From G963664935 sp963664935 (lineage in GTDB: Bacteria; Pseudomonadota; Gammaproteobacteria; Methylococcales; G963664935), in assembly GCA_963664935.2 (NCBI GenBank), contig CAXXSE010000002.1:1-64000 (forward strand): a stretch of DNA of 64,000 nt. The letters run 5' to 3'. The notes beneath the pieces were generated by a model. It was not told the origin of the DNA, searched no databases, and saw only the letters and a list, made by a program, of their open reading frames with translations. The number at the start of each line of letters is the position of its first letter. The stretch's first letter is position 1. Both the position numbers and the translations under genes were made by a program. Positions 39,939 through 49,257 of this stretch are shown one piece after another.

Positions 39939-40544
39939 TTACTTCGCTTCAACAGCATTCCAAACCATACTCCAAACATCGTTAAAGTAGAGGTCCAGGG
40001 GTTTTTTCAGGATTCCATCAAGGCGTAATTCTATAGTTCGAGTCATCGCGCCCTGAAAACAACTGTCTATTAATGTTGAATCGATACGCCGGATTTCTCC
40101 GGTTTTGATTCCCGCATCAATGATGTCTTTGATTTTGTTAAAAGGCGGCAAGGTGCCTTGTAATTCTTCATCAAGACAAAAGTCTTGATGCCGAGACAGC
40201 AGCAAAAACCGCATAACATCCGGCGCCTGCTCCGTTAAATCAAACATCAAATCCACAACCGCTCGCATCCTATCCCGAGCTGTAGCGTTGGTTCTATCAA
40301 TCTCTCTCAGACTATCGTTCATTCGTCGGGCAAGGTCCGTATAGAGCGCCTCGGCTATAGTCTTCTTATTCCTGAATTGGTTATAAATTCTGCTGGTACT
40401 TATATTCGACGTTCGTTTGATGTCTTCAATCGAGGTATTGGAGTAGCCCTTCGCCGCAAACAGCGTGAGCGCCGAATCTAGAATTTTATCCCGAAAGCCG
40501 TCTTTTTCCTTTTGTTTATCGTTTTCCTTATCTTCTTTTTTCAT
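39939..40544 (-). CDS. TetR/AcrR-family transcriptional regulator
   Basis: A DNA-binding repressor of 201 residues if started at MKKEDKEN (ATG 40544, with GGGAAG upstream). The HTH is ILDSALTLFAAKGYSNTSIE, then DIKRTSNISTSRIYNQFRNK, about residues 20-60. The C-terminal ligand/dimer domain is all-helical. Its target is unknown. A membrane protein gene lies just upstream on the same strand and could be a target. Confidence 0.8.
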   Translation of the reverse strand: MKKEDKENDKQKEKDGFRDKILDSALTLFAAKGYSNTSIEDIKRTSNISTSRIYNQFRNKKTIAEALYTDLARRMNDSLREIDRTNATARDRMRAVVDLMFDLTEQAPDVMRFLLLSRHQDFCLDEELQGTLPPFNKIKDIIDAGIKTGEIRRIDSTLIDSCFQGAMTRTIELRLDGILKKPLDLYFNDVWSMVWNAVEAK

Positions 40545-40731
40545 CGTACCGCTTCCCGTGCGGTTAACATTAGTTGTACCCATTTACGGGGGTAAGCCGT
40601 TCGCGACCAATAGCCAGCTCCCAAGATAACTCTTTCTCAATGGTTTTCCGCTCTCCCTTGAATTTAGACCTAACAAATGGATACGCTTAAATCTTTCGCA
40701 ACACCCATTACGAGCTTCGAAAAGGAAATTA

Positions 40732-41058
40732 CTATTTTTTTATGGAGTCCAACATATCCCCAAACCGCAAAAACTGGGCCTGGCCAATTAATGCTATTTC
40801 GATTCCAATACTCAAAACCATCTCGTACAACTCCCGCATTCTACAGAGCACGAAGCCAAGATAGCCGATTACAGCGAACGCCAATAAAGTTGAAACGATC
40901 TCTGGAATGCCCACCCCGGAAAATATCCCAACCAGCAGCATTGCCACATCCAGCGGTAAAAATATTAACACCCAAAAATAACCGAGCACCAAGAAAGTAA
41001 ATAAAACTACGGTAACAAACTGAAACAGTCTTACCAATGCAATATTTGCAAATTCCAT
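40732..41058 (-). CDS. Small integral membrane protein, unknown function
   Basis: About 108 residues from MEFANIALVRLF. The 26 codons before it are unlike a signal. Three hydrophobic helices are visible: FQFVTVVLFTFLVLGYFWVL, LPLDVAMLLVGIFSGVGI and IVSTLLAFAVIGYLGFVL. No family is recognised. It lies upstream of the TetR gene on the same strand. Confidence 0.45.
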   Translation of the reverse strand: MEFANIALVRLFQFVTVVLFTFLVLGYFWVLIFLPLDVAMLLVGIFSGVGIPEIVSTLLAFAVIGYLGFVLCRMRELYEMVLSIGIEIALIGQAQFLRFGDMLDSIKK

Positions 41059-41297
41059 AACAAAAATATTCTCTTTAAATGAATGATAATTTGTCCCAAC
41101 TCCAGAGTTGAAACATGCCAGAATTATAAGGTCCACGGATTATCCTGGTATTATACTCCAACACCTTGAAGGACAAAAAATATCAAAGCATATCGACCCT
41201 ACCCAAAGGAATTATCTTTTTTCTTACGATAAAAAAGATTAAGACAATGTAACCATGCCGAACCCAGGCTCCATAGTAATTTTTTCGGTAGGCTTGG

Positions 41298-41510
41298 CTA
41301 CCGCACAGGGGAGTGCGGTGAAGATTCTTCAAGGACGGACTCCCCCCCAATGGCATTCTCGGTCTTTCTCAGGGGTTCCCCGAACAGGGATTCGATCACC
41401 TCCTCGGGTGTGCGCACATTGGGTTCGCTGTCGTACACAGCACCCAGCAAGGCCATCTTTTTGCGATCCGATTTGGGTTTTTGGCGGGGGTCATGATCGG
41501 CAATGGGCAC
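41298..41510 (-). pseudogene. ISKra4-family transposase fragment
   Basis: The frame contains RKKMALLGAVYDSEPNVRTP, then EEVIESLFGEP, a conserved internal stretch of ISKra4-type transposases. Both ends are missing. It is an IS relic with no function. Confidence 0.5.
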
Positions 41511-41576
41511 ATCGTTCGAGGCTTTTCACCGAAGCTTGATTACACAAAAACCCTAGAAGAAACAGAGGGTTTTGCT

Positions 41577-41861
41577 TCAGGTTGAGTGTCTTGTTATGTA
41601 ATTGTTAGCGATCATTGGATAATGATCTGGATGCTCTATTATTTCTTGAGTTAAATCGACATCAATGTCTGGCCAATAATAGTGACCAGTAGATTGTTCT
41701 TCAACATTGATGATTGAATTAACCTTCTGATCCTTAAACCACGGAAAATCTTCGTACGACATAAATAATTCCTTTTCATGAGCTAATAGCCAGACACCAT
41801 GTGCCGAGATATTTGTAACTTCAACAGCTAAAGTATTTTTCCCATGCGCTAATGAGTTCAC
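41577..41861 (-). CDS. DUF2442 protein, partner of the DUF4160 gene
   Basis: A protein of 94 residues. VEVTNISAHGVWLLAHEKEL, then FPWFKD and the C-terminal WPDIDVDLTQEII are typical of DUF2442. These genes usually pair with DUF4160 and have been proposed as toxin-antitoxin-like modules. It overlaps the upstream gene by 41 bp. The true start may be the internal GTT/ATG region near VEVTN. Confidence 0.65.
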   Translation of the reverse strand: MNSLAHGKNTLAVEVTNISAHGVWLLAHEKELFMSYEDFPWFKDQKVNSIINVEEQSTGHYYWPDIDVDLTQEIIEHPDHYPMIANNYITRHST

Positions 41862-42060
41862 TGTGATGCACCTCTATGAATGACTCAATTTCTTTCAGTT
41901 GTTTTCTCGAATAATGATAATTATTAGCTAATTCAATTTCTGGCTCAAGCCAAAATTTTGCTTCTCCATCACTTGATCGTACATGAACATGCATTCGTTC
42001 CTCTTCCCGGGAGAAGAAGAAATATCTATATCCATTTTCTCTAAATACTGTCGGGCTCAT
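41821..42060 (-). CDS. DUF4160 protein
   Basis: A protein of 79 residues, MSPTVFRENGYRYFFFSREE, then MHVHVRSSDGEAKFWLEPE, a clear DUF4160 pattern with the E-x-M-H-V-H-V block. It is co-directional and overlapping with the DUF2442 gene. Function is unknown. Genetic pairing suggests a small toxin-antitoxin-like unit. Confidence 0.7.
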   Translation of the reverse strand: MSPTVFRENGYRYFFFSREEERMHVHVRSSDGEAKFWLEPEIELANNYHYSRKQLKEIESFIEVHHSELISAWEKYFSC

Positions 42061-42530
42061 GTTTCAATATATTACATAACATCTAAGCATTTATACGTCG
42101 CGCGTGAGCAAAACTCAAGGTTTTCGCGAATCATTACCGCGTGACGTATAAATGTCTGTTGGATTAAGCCGCCGCCTCGGGCGATGGGGCGACCCTATTT
42201 AAGGGGATTGTATTGGATCGGCGTGTCGGGGAGAAGGGTTTGGGTGTCAATCGTGTATGCATTTGCCAAAAAATGTAGCTGATACATCGTTATTCGTGTC
42301 CGGTTAGTGCGTTTAAATCCTATCTTTTGGGCTAAATTCCAACAAATCAGTCCTATCCTAAATCAACAGCCGAGCGCGACCCCAGACCCGTTTGGGTCTG
42401 TTTGCGGAGATTCGCTTTTAGCCTAAACTAAATCCGGTCAATCGCTACGCTCGTCACCCTCCCGTCAAAAGCGTTGGGATAATGATGTACATCACCTGTA
42501 ACAGGCCTTTATGACATTTTGGACACCGGC
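42061..42530. other. Intergenic with a dispersed repeat and an IS91-type end
   Basis: No gene. At 42090-42137 (minus strand) lies a roughly 45-bp repeat also present at 54604-54656 (core AACCTTGAGTTTTGCTCA, later GTATAAA and GCTTA). The right part (about 42500-42530) likely belongs to the terminus of the IS91 remnant. Confidence 0.4.
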
Positions 42531-42980
42531 CTATTTTCCAGGGTGTGCTGGATTGTTGACTTCAACCGTCCGTAAACCGGTTTGTGTTTCGTTCGCCTCG
42601 ATGATCTGTTTCAATCGCGTGCGGATCGCTTTGAGTTTGATTTTCCGGCAGCGGTTGGCCAGAAACCCATAGTGCCGAATACGCATAAAACCTTGGGGTA
42701 AAACATGCAGCAGAAAACGCCGGATAAATTCGGTACCGGGTAACGACATGACTTTCTTCCGGCTATCGCCCTGATAGTCCTTATATCGAAATTGAACTTG
42801 ATCGTGTCCAGTTCCGAGAATCCGCCAATCGCTAATAGCGATACGATGCGTGTATTGCGCTAAATAATTCACGACGGTCTCCGTGCGATTCAAACAGGCC
42901 TTGCTGTATACAACCCAGTCGGTTTCCATCAGTTGATCCAATACCGAATCGACCTCGCCGTCCCGTTCGATGCGCGACAA
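42531..42980 (-). pseudogene. IS91-family transposase, C-terminal fragment
   Basis: A Y2 rolling-circle transposase end. Visible are CLNRTETVVNYLAQYTHRIA, then VQFRYKDYQGDSRKKVM and EFIRRFLLHVLPQGFMRIRH, then YGFLANRCRK. The N-terminal HUH and the catalytic tyrosines are lacking. Residue order and motifs match IS91-type enzymes. Inactive relic. Confidence 0.75.
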
Positions 42981-43074
42981 CTAGCCTGACATATAGGGAC
43001 AACGCCCACAATGGCAAACCTATTTATTCTTGTCAGTCTGGGACCTGGCCCTGTTTTCCCAATTCAGTGGTAGC

Positions 43075-43317
43075 TCAGAGTAGCTTAACTAATGCAGCCA
43101 CAAGACCAGCTTGAGCAAGGAGTAGACCAGCCAACCATTTAATGATATCCGCTTTCTGTGCCTCGAGTCTTGCATCCAGATAGTCTCGAGTAACTGGTGC
43201 CATCTCCGAGATAGCATCCTTCAAAACATCTGAGACAGCTTCAGCCTGTTCATCTGGAAATCCAGCCTTCTTAAGACGAAGTATTAGCTTATGTGTATCG
43301 AATGTCAGACTACTCAT
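43075..43317 (-). CDS. DUF1640/CCDC90-like small membrane protein
   Basis: A protein of 80 residues. MSSLTFDTHKLILRLKKAGF, then PDEQAEAVSDVLKDAI, is the start of the DUF1640-like coiled-coil family. The C-terminus (ADIIKWLAGLLLAQAGLVAAL) is one membrane helix. It is shorter than usual. Such proteins often occur near mobile or toxin-antitoxin loci. Function unknown. Confidence 0.6.
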   Translation of the reverse strand: MSSLTFDTHKLILRLKKAGFPDEQAEAVSDVLKDAISEMAPVTRDYLDARLEAQKADIIKWLAGLLLAQAGLVAALVKLL

Positions 43318-43399
43318 TAATTACTATCCGTTGCTAGCAAGTGCAAGAGATTATAGCAGATAGAGTATTATCGTTAATATGAGACCTGACCCCGTTTCC

Positions 43400-44563
43400 A
43401 TGACCCCTTTTTCCGCGAGCCATGATGGTGCGGCACCCCACTTTTATATTAAAGCAAAGACTTGATAATCATCTAGCCTGCCTCCCCCTGGCGACGTCAG
43501 CGGCGTACACTGGCGTTGCCAAAAATCAACAAAGAGGAGGCAGAAATGAAACTATACGGTGGTTTGGATCTTCATTCAACGAATGTGGTCATTCAGTTAA
43601 TCAATGAAAAAGATGAAGTGATGTACCGGAAGAAGCTCGGATGTGATTTGGATCGTATCTTGGCGGGTTTAGAACCGTTCAAAGGGGCGCTTGAAGGGCT
43701 CGCGGTGGAGTCGACCTTTAATTGGTATTGGTTGGTCGACGGACTGATGGACGCGGGGTATCCGGTTCAATTGGTAAATACAGCGGCGGTGAAGCAATAC
43801 GAAGGCCTGAAATATACGGACGATGATTCGGATGCCTTTTGGTTGGCGCATTTAATGCGGTTAGGGATATTGCCCACCGGGTATATTTATCCGAAAGCAA
43901 CTCGTGGGGTTCGGGATTTGTTACGCAAACGCGGTCAACTCGTTCAGCATCGCACCAGCCATATTCTGAGTATCGAGAATTTGTATGCCCGGAACATCGG
44001 CAGCCGATTAAGCGCTAATGCCACCAAACACCTCAAAGAAGAAGACGTTCGGTCACGGTTCAAGGATGCCAATATCGTGTTAGCGATTGAAAGCAACCGT
44101 TTAATGATGGTTGCGTTGGACAAGCAAATTAAAGTGATCGAGCAGGCGGTACTCAAACAAGCGAAACTGGACCCCCGTTTTCGATGTTTGTTGAGTATTG
44201 ATGGGATTGGCAAGATTTTGGCTTTGACGATCATGTTAGAGACGGGAGCCATCGAACGGTTTAAAGAGGTGGGCCGGTTTACCTCGTATTGTCGCTGTGT
44301 GGGCAGTGAAAGATTGAGCAACGGTAAAAAGAAAGGTCAAGGCAATACCAAGAACGGCAACAAGTACTTGTCTTGGGCCTATATCGAAGCGGCCCACTTT
44401 GCGATCCGCTTTAACGACAAGGCGAAACGGTTTTATCAGCGCAAGTGCGCCAAAGACCATTCCGTCGTGGCGATTAAGGCCTTGGGACATAAATTGGCCA
44501 GAGCGAGTTATTACATCATGCGGGATCAAGTGCCTTTTGATGAGGGGAAGTTATTTGGCTAAT
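43400..44563 (+). mobile_element. IS110-family element, right end cut by ISNCY-like copy 2
   Basis: One intact recombinase gene with about 150 bp of noncoding DNA upstream, where IS110-type elements encode their bridge RNA. The ISNCY-like element begins immediately after the recombinase stop, so the right end is displaced, probably to the other side at about 46462. The ends are not precisely defined. Confidence 0.6.
43546..44562 (+). CDS. IS110-family recombinase
   Basis: A DEDD recombinase of 338 residues. The start is ATG 43546, behind AAAGAGGAGG. The RuvC-like domain is MKLYGGLDLHSTNVVIQLI, then AVESTFNWYWLVDGL and YTDDDSDAFWLAHL (Asp/Glu residues). The C-terminal Tnp_20 domain is LLSIDGIGKILALTIMLETG, then FTSYCRCVGSERLSNGKKKG and NKYLSWAYIEAAHFAIR, with the conserved Ser. 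The gene is intact. Activity would also need the bridge RNA and both ends. Confidence 0.85.
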   Translation: MKLYGGLDLHSTNVVIQLINEKDEVMYRKKLGCDLDRILAGLEPFKGALEGLAVESTFNWYWLVDGLMDAGYPVQLVNTAAVKQYEGLKYTDDDSDAFWLAHLMRLGILPTGYIYPKATRGVRDLLRKRGQLVQHRTSHILSIENLYARNIGSRLSANATKHLKEEDVRSRFKDANIVLAIESNRLMMVALDKQIKVIEQAVLKQAKLDPRFRCLLSIDGIGKILALTIMLETGAIERFKEVGRFTSYCRCVGSERLSNGKKKGQGNTKNGNKYLSWAYIEAAHFAIRFNDKAKRFYQRKCAKDHSVVAIKALGHKLARASYYIMRDQVPFDEGKLFG

Positions 44564-46461
44564 TAGCGCCTGGGCGAGAATATTTATTCTCTTGCAAAAC
44601 AACGATATAGGGTAAAATACTGGCTTGAAGATTCGATAAACTCTATTCCAGCATTAATCCACCGAATATCATAACTAATTGTTATTTAATGAGTTATCTA
44701 ATCACAACCCGAATCGGCTAGATACTGAGTCTAAAAATCCGGTCCAATTTTACCCAAACTTCGTCGACACATAGCCCATGAGAAACGTCCTATCACCACA
44801 ATTGCAAATTGGACAAACGGATATTGCCAATATCGCCATTGATGTCACATCCCGCGACGATATACCGCTCGTCTTGCTTGGCCTACAACACATTTATTCA
44901 ACGGAACCCTTGAAACAGGCTGTTTTCAAAATACTGGAAGAAGTCACACCGTTCAAAACCGCGGAACACACAGACCTACCGGTCGCGGTGGCCACCGACA
45001 AAGGTCGCCCGGGTATGGATCAATGGGCTATTTTGGTATTGGGCGCCTTACGCTTGGGTTTAAATGCTGATTATGATCGCATTCAGGAATTAGCCAACCA
45101 GCATAGAACACTCAGGATGATGCTGGGACATGGTTTATTCGATGAGGATAAGGTTTATCATTTGCAAACCTTAAAAGACAACCTGAAACTGTTTACACCG
45201 GACATCATGGCGCGTATTAATACGGAAATCGTTCGCGCTGGCTATCAGTTGCTGGATCTGGATGTTCATGCCTTGATCCGGGGGCGTTGCGATTCGTTTG
45301 TGCTCAAAACCGATGTGCATTTTCCAACGGACATCAATCTGCTCTATGATGCCATTCGAATACTGATTCGCCTGTGTGTTAATTGGAGCCAAGACTATAC
45401 ATTGCCAGGATGGCGACAACATCGGTATAACCTGCGGCAATTCAAAAAACTGTATCGAAAAATACAAAAGCTACGCCATTCCACCTCCAAGAACGCAACC
45501 AAAAAACAAGCACGGGAAGCGTTAATCCGCGAAGCACACCAAGACTATATTGACTTGGCGCAAGTGTATCTTAACCGCGTCACGGACAGTGATGAGCGAT
45601 TAAAAAACACGTATCAAGTGCCTGAGGCCTATTGCTTGAACTCAAGATCTTTAGCCAACATGCCGAGCGTCAAATCGATCAAATCAAGCGTCGCGTTATT
45701 GAGGGTGAAAAGATTCCCCATGATGAAAAGGTCTTCTCCTTATTCCAGCCCCATACCGAATGGATCAGTAAAGGTAAAGCAGGCGTTCCCGTTGAGCTGG
45801 GTATACGGCTTTGCATTATCGAAGACACCCACGGTTTCCTATTGCATCATCGGGTCATGCAACACGAAACGGATGATAAAATAGCCCTTGATAGGGTCAA
45901 AGCCACGCAGGAAAAATTTCCCGGTTTCAATGCCTGCAGTTTTGATAAAGGCTTTCATAGTCCGGATAACCAATGTGAACTGAAAGATAGGCTGGACCAT
46001 GTCGTCTTGCCGAAGAAGGGTAAATTATCCCGCGCGCAAAAGGCCTGTGAATACGCCGATGAATTTGTTCAGGCCAAAAAGCAACACTGTGCCGTTGAGT
46101 CAGCTATTAATGCATTACAGGTTCATGGATTGGACAAATGTCCCGACCATGGCATTGAGGGTTTCGAACGCTACGCGGCATTGGCGGTGTTATCCCGTAA
46201 TATTCAAATTCTCGGCAGCATTGTGCGTGGCCAAGAAAGAGAAAAGCTTGAGATCCTAAAACAAGCGGCCTAAACAAAAGCGGATTTAGGTAGGATAAGC
46301 ATCACAGGGTAGGTGTGCCTAAAAAATGGTTTTATGGGCCATTTTGGGTGAACAATGTGTATTAGTATCAATACCCGTTGAATATTCACAATATCTGGAG
46401 AGTGATCTGAGGTGTTATTGGAGCACCCTTTTTTAATGTATGCTTTTTCGTTCAGGCACTA
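44564..46461 (+). mobile_element. ISNCY-like insertion sequence, copy 2
   Basis: 1,898 bp, the same length as copy 1 at 19581-21478 and nearly identical. The left end is TAGCGCC instead of TAGTGCC. The right flank continues CCTAG. No clear target duplication is visible. It is inserted 1 bp after the IS110 recombinase stop. Confidence 0.8.
44778..46273 (+). pseudogene. ISNCY-type transposase, split into two frames (copy 2)
   Basis: Same arrangement as copy 1: frame one 44778-45884, frame two from about 45632 to 46273, with an identical frame change around 45626-45643. I see no amino acid difference from copy 1. If this break were a random mutation it would have to predate duplication. Otherwise it is recoding. 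Confidence 0.7.
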
Positions 46462-46671
46462 CCTAGTAGCGAAATTCTACGAAATCAATTCGGAAGAACC
46501 TCCGCCAAACACAAAGAAGCTTATTCAATCACACCATGCGGTACGCAAAATGATGGATCTTACCGCTACAAACTGAATGCTGCAAACAAAAAGGTACAGA
46601 TTTATTTATTAAACTACAACTTTAGCAAACAAAGGGGTCAGGTCCGGAATCAGGGCAATCGCATTAAAATA

Positions 46672-46916
46672 TCAGGCCCCAAGGAGCTTTAGCAGATAGG
46701 CATTATCCCAGCCGGCGCGGAGCCGTTTGGCCTTTGTGCCACCTTTAGAACTTTGCTCTTGTTTGAGAAGATTCATCGCGATGTGACGGAGCACAGCGAA
46801 ATTCTCGGAGGCATAGCCTTGGCGTACGCGGCATTCATCTTCTCGAAACCCGACATCAAGACACCAATGGAGGCGATTCTCTATACCCCAGTGCGTGCGT
46901 ACCGCTTTCGAAATAA
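46672..46916 (-). pseudogene. ISAs1-family transposase, C-terminal fragment
   Basis: On the minus strand: VRTHWGIENRLHWCLDVGFR, then EDECRVRQGYASENFAVLRH, then IAMNLLKQEQSSKGGTKAKR and AGWDNAYLLKLL, ending in TGA at 46672. This is the well conserved end of ISAs1/H-repeat transposases (the W-x-I-E-N-x-L-H-W block). The N-terminal part is absent. It abuts the start of the RAYT gene. Confidence 0.8.
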
Positions 46917-47066
46917 GGAGACGCTACCCTTTTTTGTGAGATTGGGTTTTCTTGGCTGATGCCGAGGATAGCTCGAACCGTTTTTGCAGGACTTCACCAC
47001 ATTACACGGCGAGGCAACCGTCGCGAAGATGTGTTTTTTCTTGACGAAGATCGAGAGGTTTATCTA

Positions 47067-47229
47067 GGAGGCTGTCCGAGAATAGTCAAGCCTACTGCGG
47101 AAAAGCTGATTTTGGCCAGATTTTCCCATAATTTTCGTTAAAGAGCCCTGTTATTCGCCTCAAATTATGAAAAAATTTGACTCAAAACAGCTTTCCCTCG
47201 CTACGGCTTCTATTCTCGGACAGCCTCCT
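47067..47229. repeat. MITE with GGAGGCTGTCCGAGAATA ends
   Basis: About 162 bp with perfect terminal inverted repeats GGAGGCTGTCCGAGAATA and TA on each side. It has no coding capacity. A single end of the same type (GGAGGCTGTCCGAGAAAAA, minus strand) lies against the aspC stop codon at about 55747-55765. Confidence 0.75.
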
Positions 47230-47231
47230 AG

Positions 47232-48457
47232 TAGTCTGTCAATGTTGTATTGACGATTAATTAAAGTAGAATGTTAGGTTTTAATTCTAAGCAATTGAAA
47301 CCCAAACGCTAAACATGTCCGCAAAAATCTACCGCGTTAATTTAACGAACGAAGAAAGGCTTGAGCTAAAAGAGATTGTATCAAAAGGAAAAGCTGCAGC
47401 ACATAAACAGACCCACGCTCGAATTTTGTTACTTAGCGACGAAACCAGTTCTGAGGGTAAAAAAAAGGATAAAGAAATAGCCAGGGCATTGGGTACAAGC
47501 CTACGAAGTATTGAACGCGTGCGAAAGCGATTTGTAGAAGAAGGATTGGGGAGTGCCGTTAATCCAAAGCCTCAAAAAAGATACCGATCAAAAAATCTGG
47601 ATGGAGCAGGAGAAGCCTTTTTAGTTGCAACAGCCTGTTCGCAAGCTCCGGAGGGACGGGTAGATTGGACATTACGGCTACTCTCTGAACGATTAGTTGA
47701 ATGCACTATAACAGAGAGCATAAGCCATGAAACGATTAGGCAGACACTAAAAAAAACGAACTCAAACCGTGGCTAAAACAATGCTGGTGCATTCCGCCTA
47801 AATCTAATGCAGACTTCGTGTGTGCAATGGAAGATATATTAGAGGTCTATCAACGTCCTTTTACACAAGATGAGGTTTTGGTGTGTATGGATGAAACGAG
47901 CAAGCAGCATACAAAAGAAACGCGTACCCCGTTACCGATGCGTTCTGGAGAATCTGAAATATATGATTTTGAATATGAACGAAATGGCGTCAGTAATCTG
48001 TTTATGCTATTCGCACCGCTTGAGGGCTGGAGGCATGTCAAGGTCACAAACCGGCATACTAAAGTGGACTGGGCACATCTCATTAAGGAATTAGTAGATG
48101 AACACTACCCCGATAAAAAAATCATTTTAGTAATGGATAACTTAAACACGCATAAATTAGGATCACTGTATGAAGCGTTTGCACCCGAGGAAGCACGTCG
48201 AATTGCAGAAAGGCTGGAAATTCATTACACGCCAAAGCATGGCAGTTGGCTTGATATGGCAGAAATAGAGATTGGGGTGTTAAGTCGTCAGTGTCTTGAT
48301 CGAAGAATAGCTGATCAAAGCACATTACGAACTGAAATAAACGCATGGCAAAAACAAAGAAATCAAAAAGCGGTATGTGTAAACTGGCGCTTTACCACCG
48401 CCGATGCACGGATAAAATTGAAATCACTATACCCGTCAATACAACATTGACAGACTA
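47232..48457 (+). mobile_element. IS630-family element inside the RAYT gene
   Basis: Ends TAGTCTGTCAATGTTGTATT (left) and its inverted copy AATACAACATTGACAGACTA (right), flanked by CTAG on both sides. Two overlapping-frame transposase ORFs. It inserted next to the MITE, so the order of events is RAYT, MITE, then IS630. Confidence 0.85.
47315..48450 (+). CDS. IS630-family transposase, two ORFs joined by a likely -1 frameshift
   Basis: ORF1 (47315-47776, 153 aa) is the HTH domain, MSAKIYRVNLTNEERLELKE, then IARALGTSLRSIERVRKRFV. ORF2 (to 48450) is the DDE domain with VLVCMDETSKQ, ILVMDNLNTHK and GSWLDMAEIEIGVLSR. The frames meet at CTA followed by eight A (47749-47756). A -1 slip on A-AAA-AAA gives AAC GAA CTC, reading NELKPWLKQCWCIPPKSNAD into ORF2. 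Programmed slippage on A runs is known for some IS630 elements. Otherwise the gene is intact and may be active. Confidence 0.75.
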
Positions 48458-49026
48458 CTAGCTTGGTTGCGGAAATATTGTTCGATTCATAAAGTTCATA
48501 TTTTGGCGTATTGCCTAATGACCAACCATGTACATTTAATCGCGGTCCTACAACAGGAGGATGGTTTACAAAGAATATTGAAACCACTGCACATGCGCTA
48601 CGTTCAGCGTATCAATCGTAGGCAGGGTTGGTCTGGACATTTATGGCAAAGACGTTTTTTCTCCAGTCCCTTGTCTGATGAGGGGTATCTTTGGTTTTGT
48701 GTGGGTTATGTAGATCCTAATCCTGTCAGGGCTGGTATGGTAGAGTAGGCGGAAGATTATCCTTGGTCAAGTGCGGCTGCGCATTGCGGCTCAAAGAAAG
48801 ATCCTTTGCTTGTCGTGAGAGACTCCAAGCATCGGCAGGCTTTTGCATCACTTGAAAACTGGGCAAATTAGCTACGCAAGAGCGATGACGAAGAACGGTT
48901 AAAGATTGCGCGCCGAAATATTCAGAAGAATTTGCCTTGTGGATTCGATAGATTTATCGATTGGTTGGAAGGAATTGTTAAACTGGCGTTGCATTGTCGA
49001 CCCATCGGGAGACCCAATAAAGGGTA

Positions 49027-49242
49027 GCGTCCCCTTTATTTGGAGTGCCTGAATTGGGTCTGATTATGAAGACTTCGGAACGCAATATCATTATCCGGGA
49101 AATTGTCGAAGTGGAACTACTTTGGGGCAACCCACAACTATTCATATAATTTCTATCGATTGCCGCCCCTCGCTTAGAATATCTGAATGGCCGCTTCGAG
49201 TATTTTTCAGTTTTTGAATCTGCTATCCTGGCAAGTAGCTTA
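49027..49242. other. Intergenic with a REP-like hairpin at its left edge
   Basis: At 49011-49041 the sequence CCAATAAAGGG / CCCTTTATTTGG forms a hairpin that overlaps the RAYT end, likely its REP terminus. The rest is presumably the upstream region of the PCMT gene. No clear promoter is seen. Confidence 0.4.
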
Positions 49243-49257
49243 ATGTCTATAATTTCA

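Larger units (their letters stand above)
46959..49026 (+). pseudogene. REP-associated tyrosine transposase (RAYT), split by a MITE and an IS630 element
   Basis: Starts MPRIARTVFAGLHHITRRGN, then REDVFFLDEDREVYL. After removal of the inserts it continues AWLRKYCSIHKVHILAYCLM, then TNHVHLIAVLQ (HUH motif), and HLWQRRFFSSPL, then YVDPNPVRAGMVE. Two in-frame TAG codons (48746 and 48869) and a final TAG at 49024 follow. The join TATCTA + GCTTGG restores the codons for VYLAWLR exactly. RAYTs spread REP hairpins; a hairpin lies at its end (49011-49041). Confidence 0.85.

Noticed and set aside
14661..48871. Reassignment of UAG to an amino acid
   Set aside because: TAG is the natural end of gltB, gltD, aspC, pglZ, the PHP-ATPase and IS genes, and no long housekeeping gene here contains internal TAG. 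Recorded only as a weak bias.
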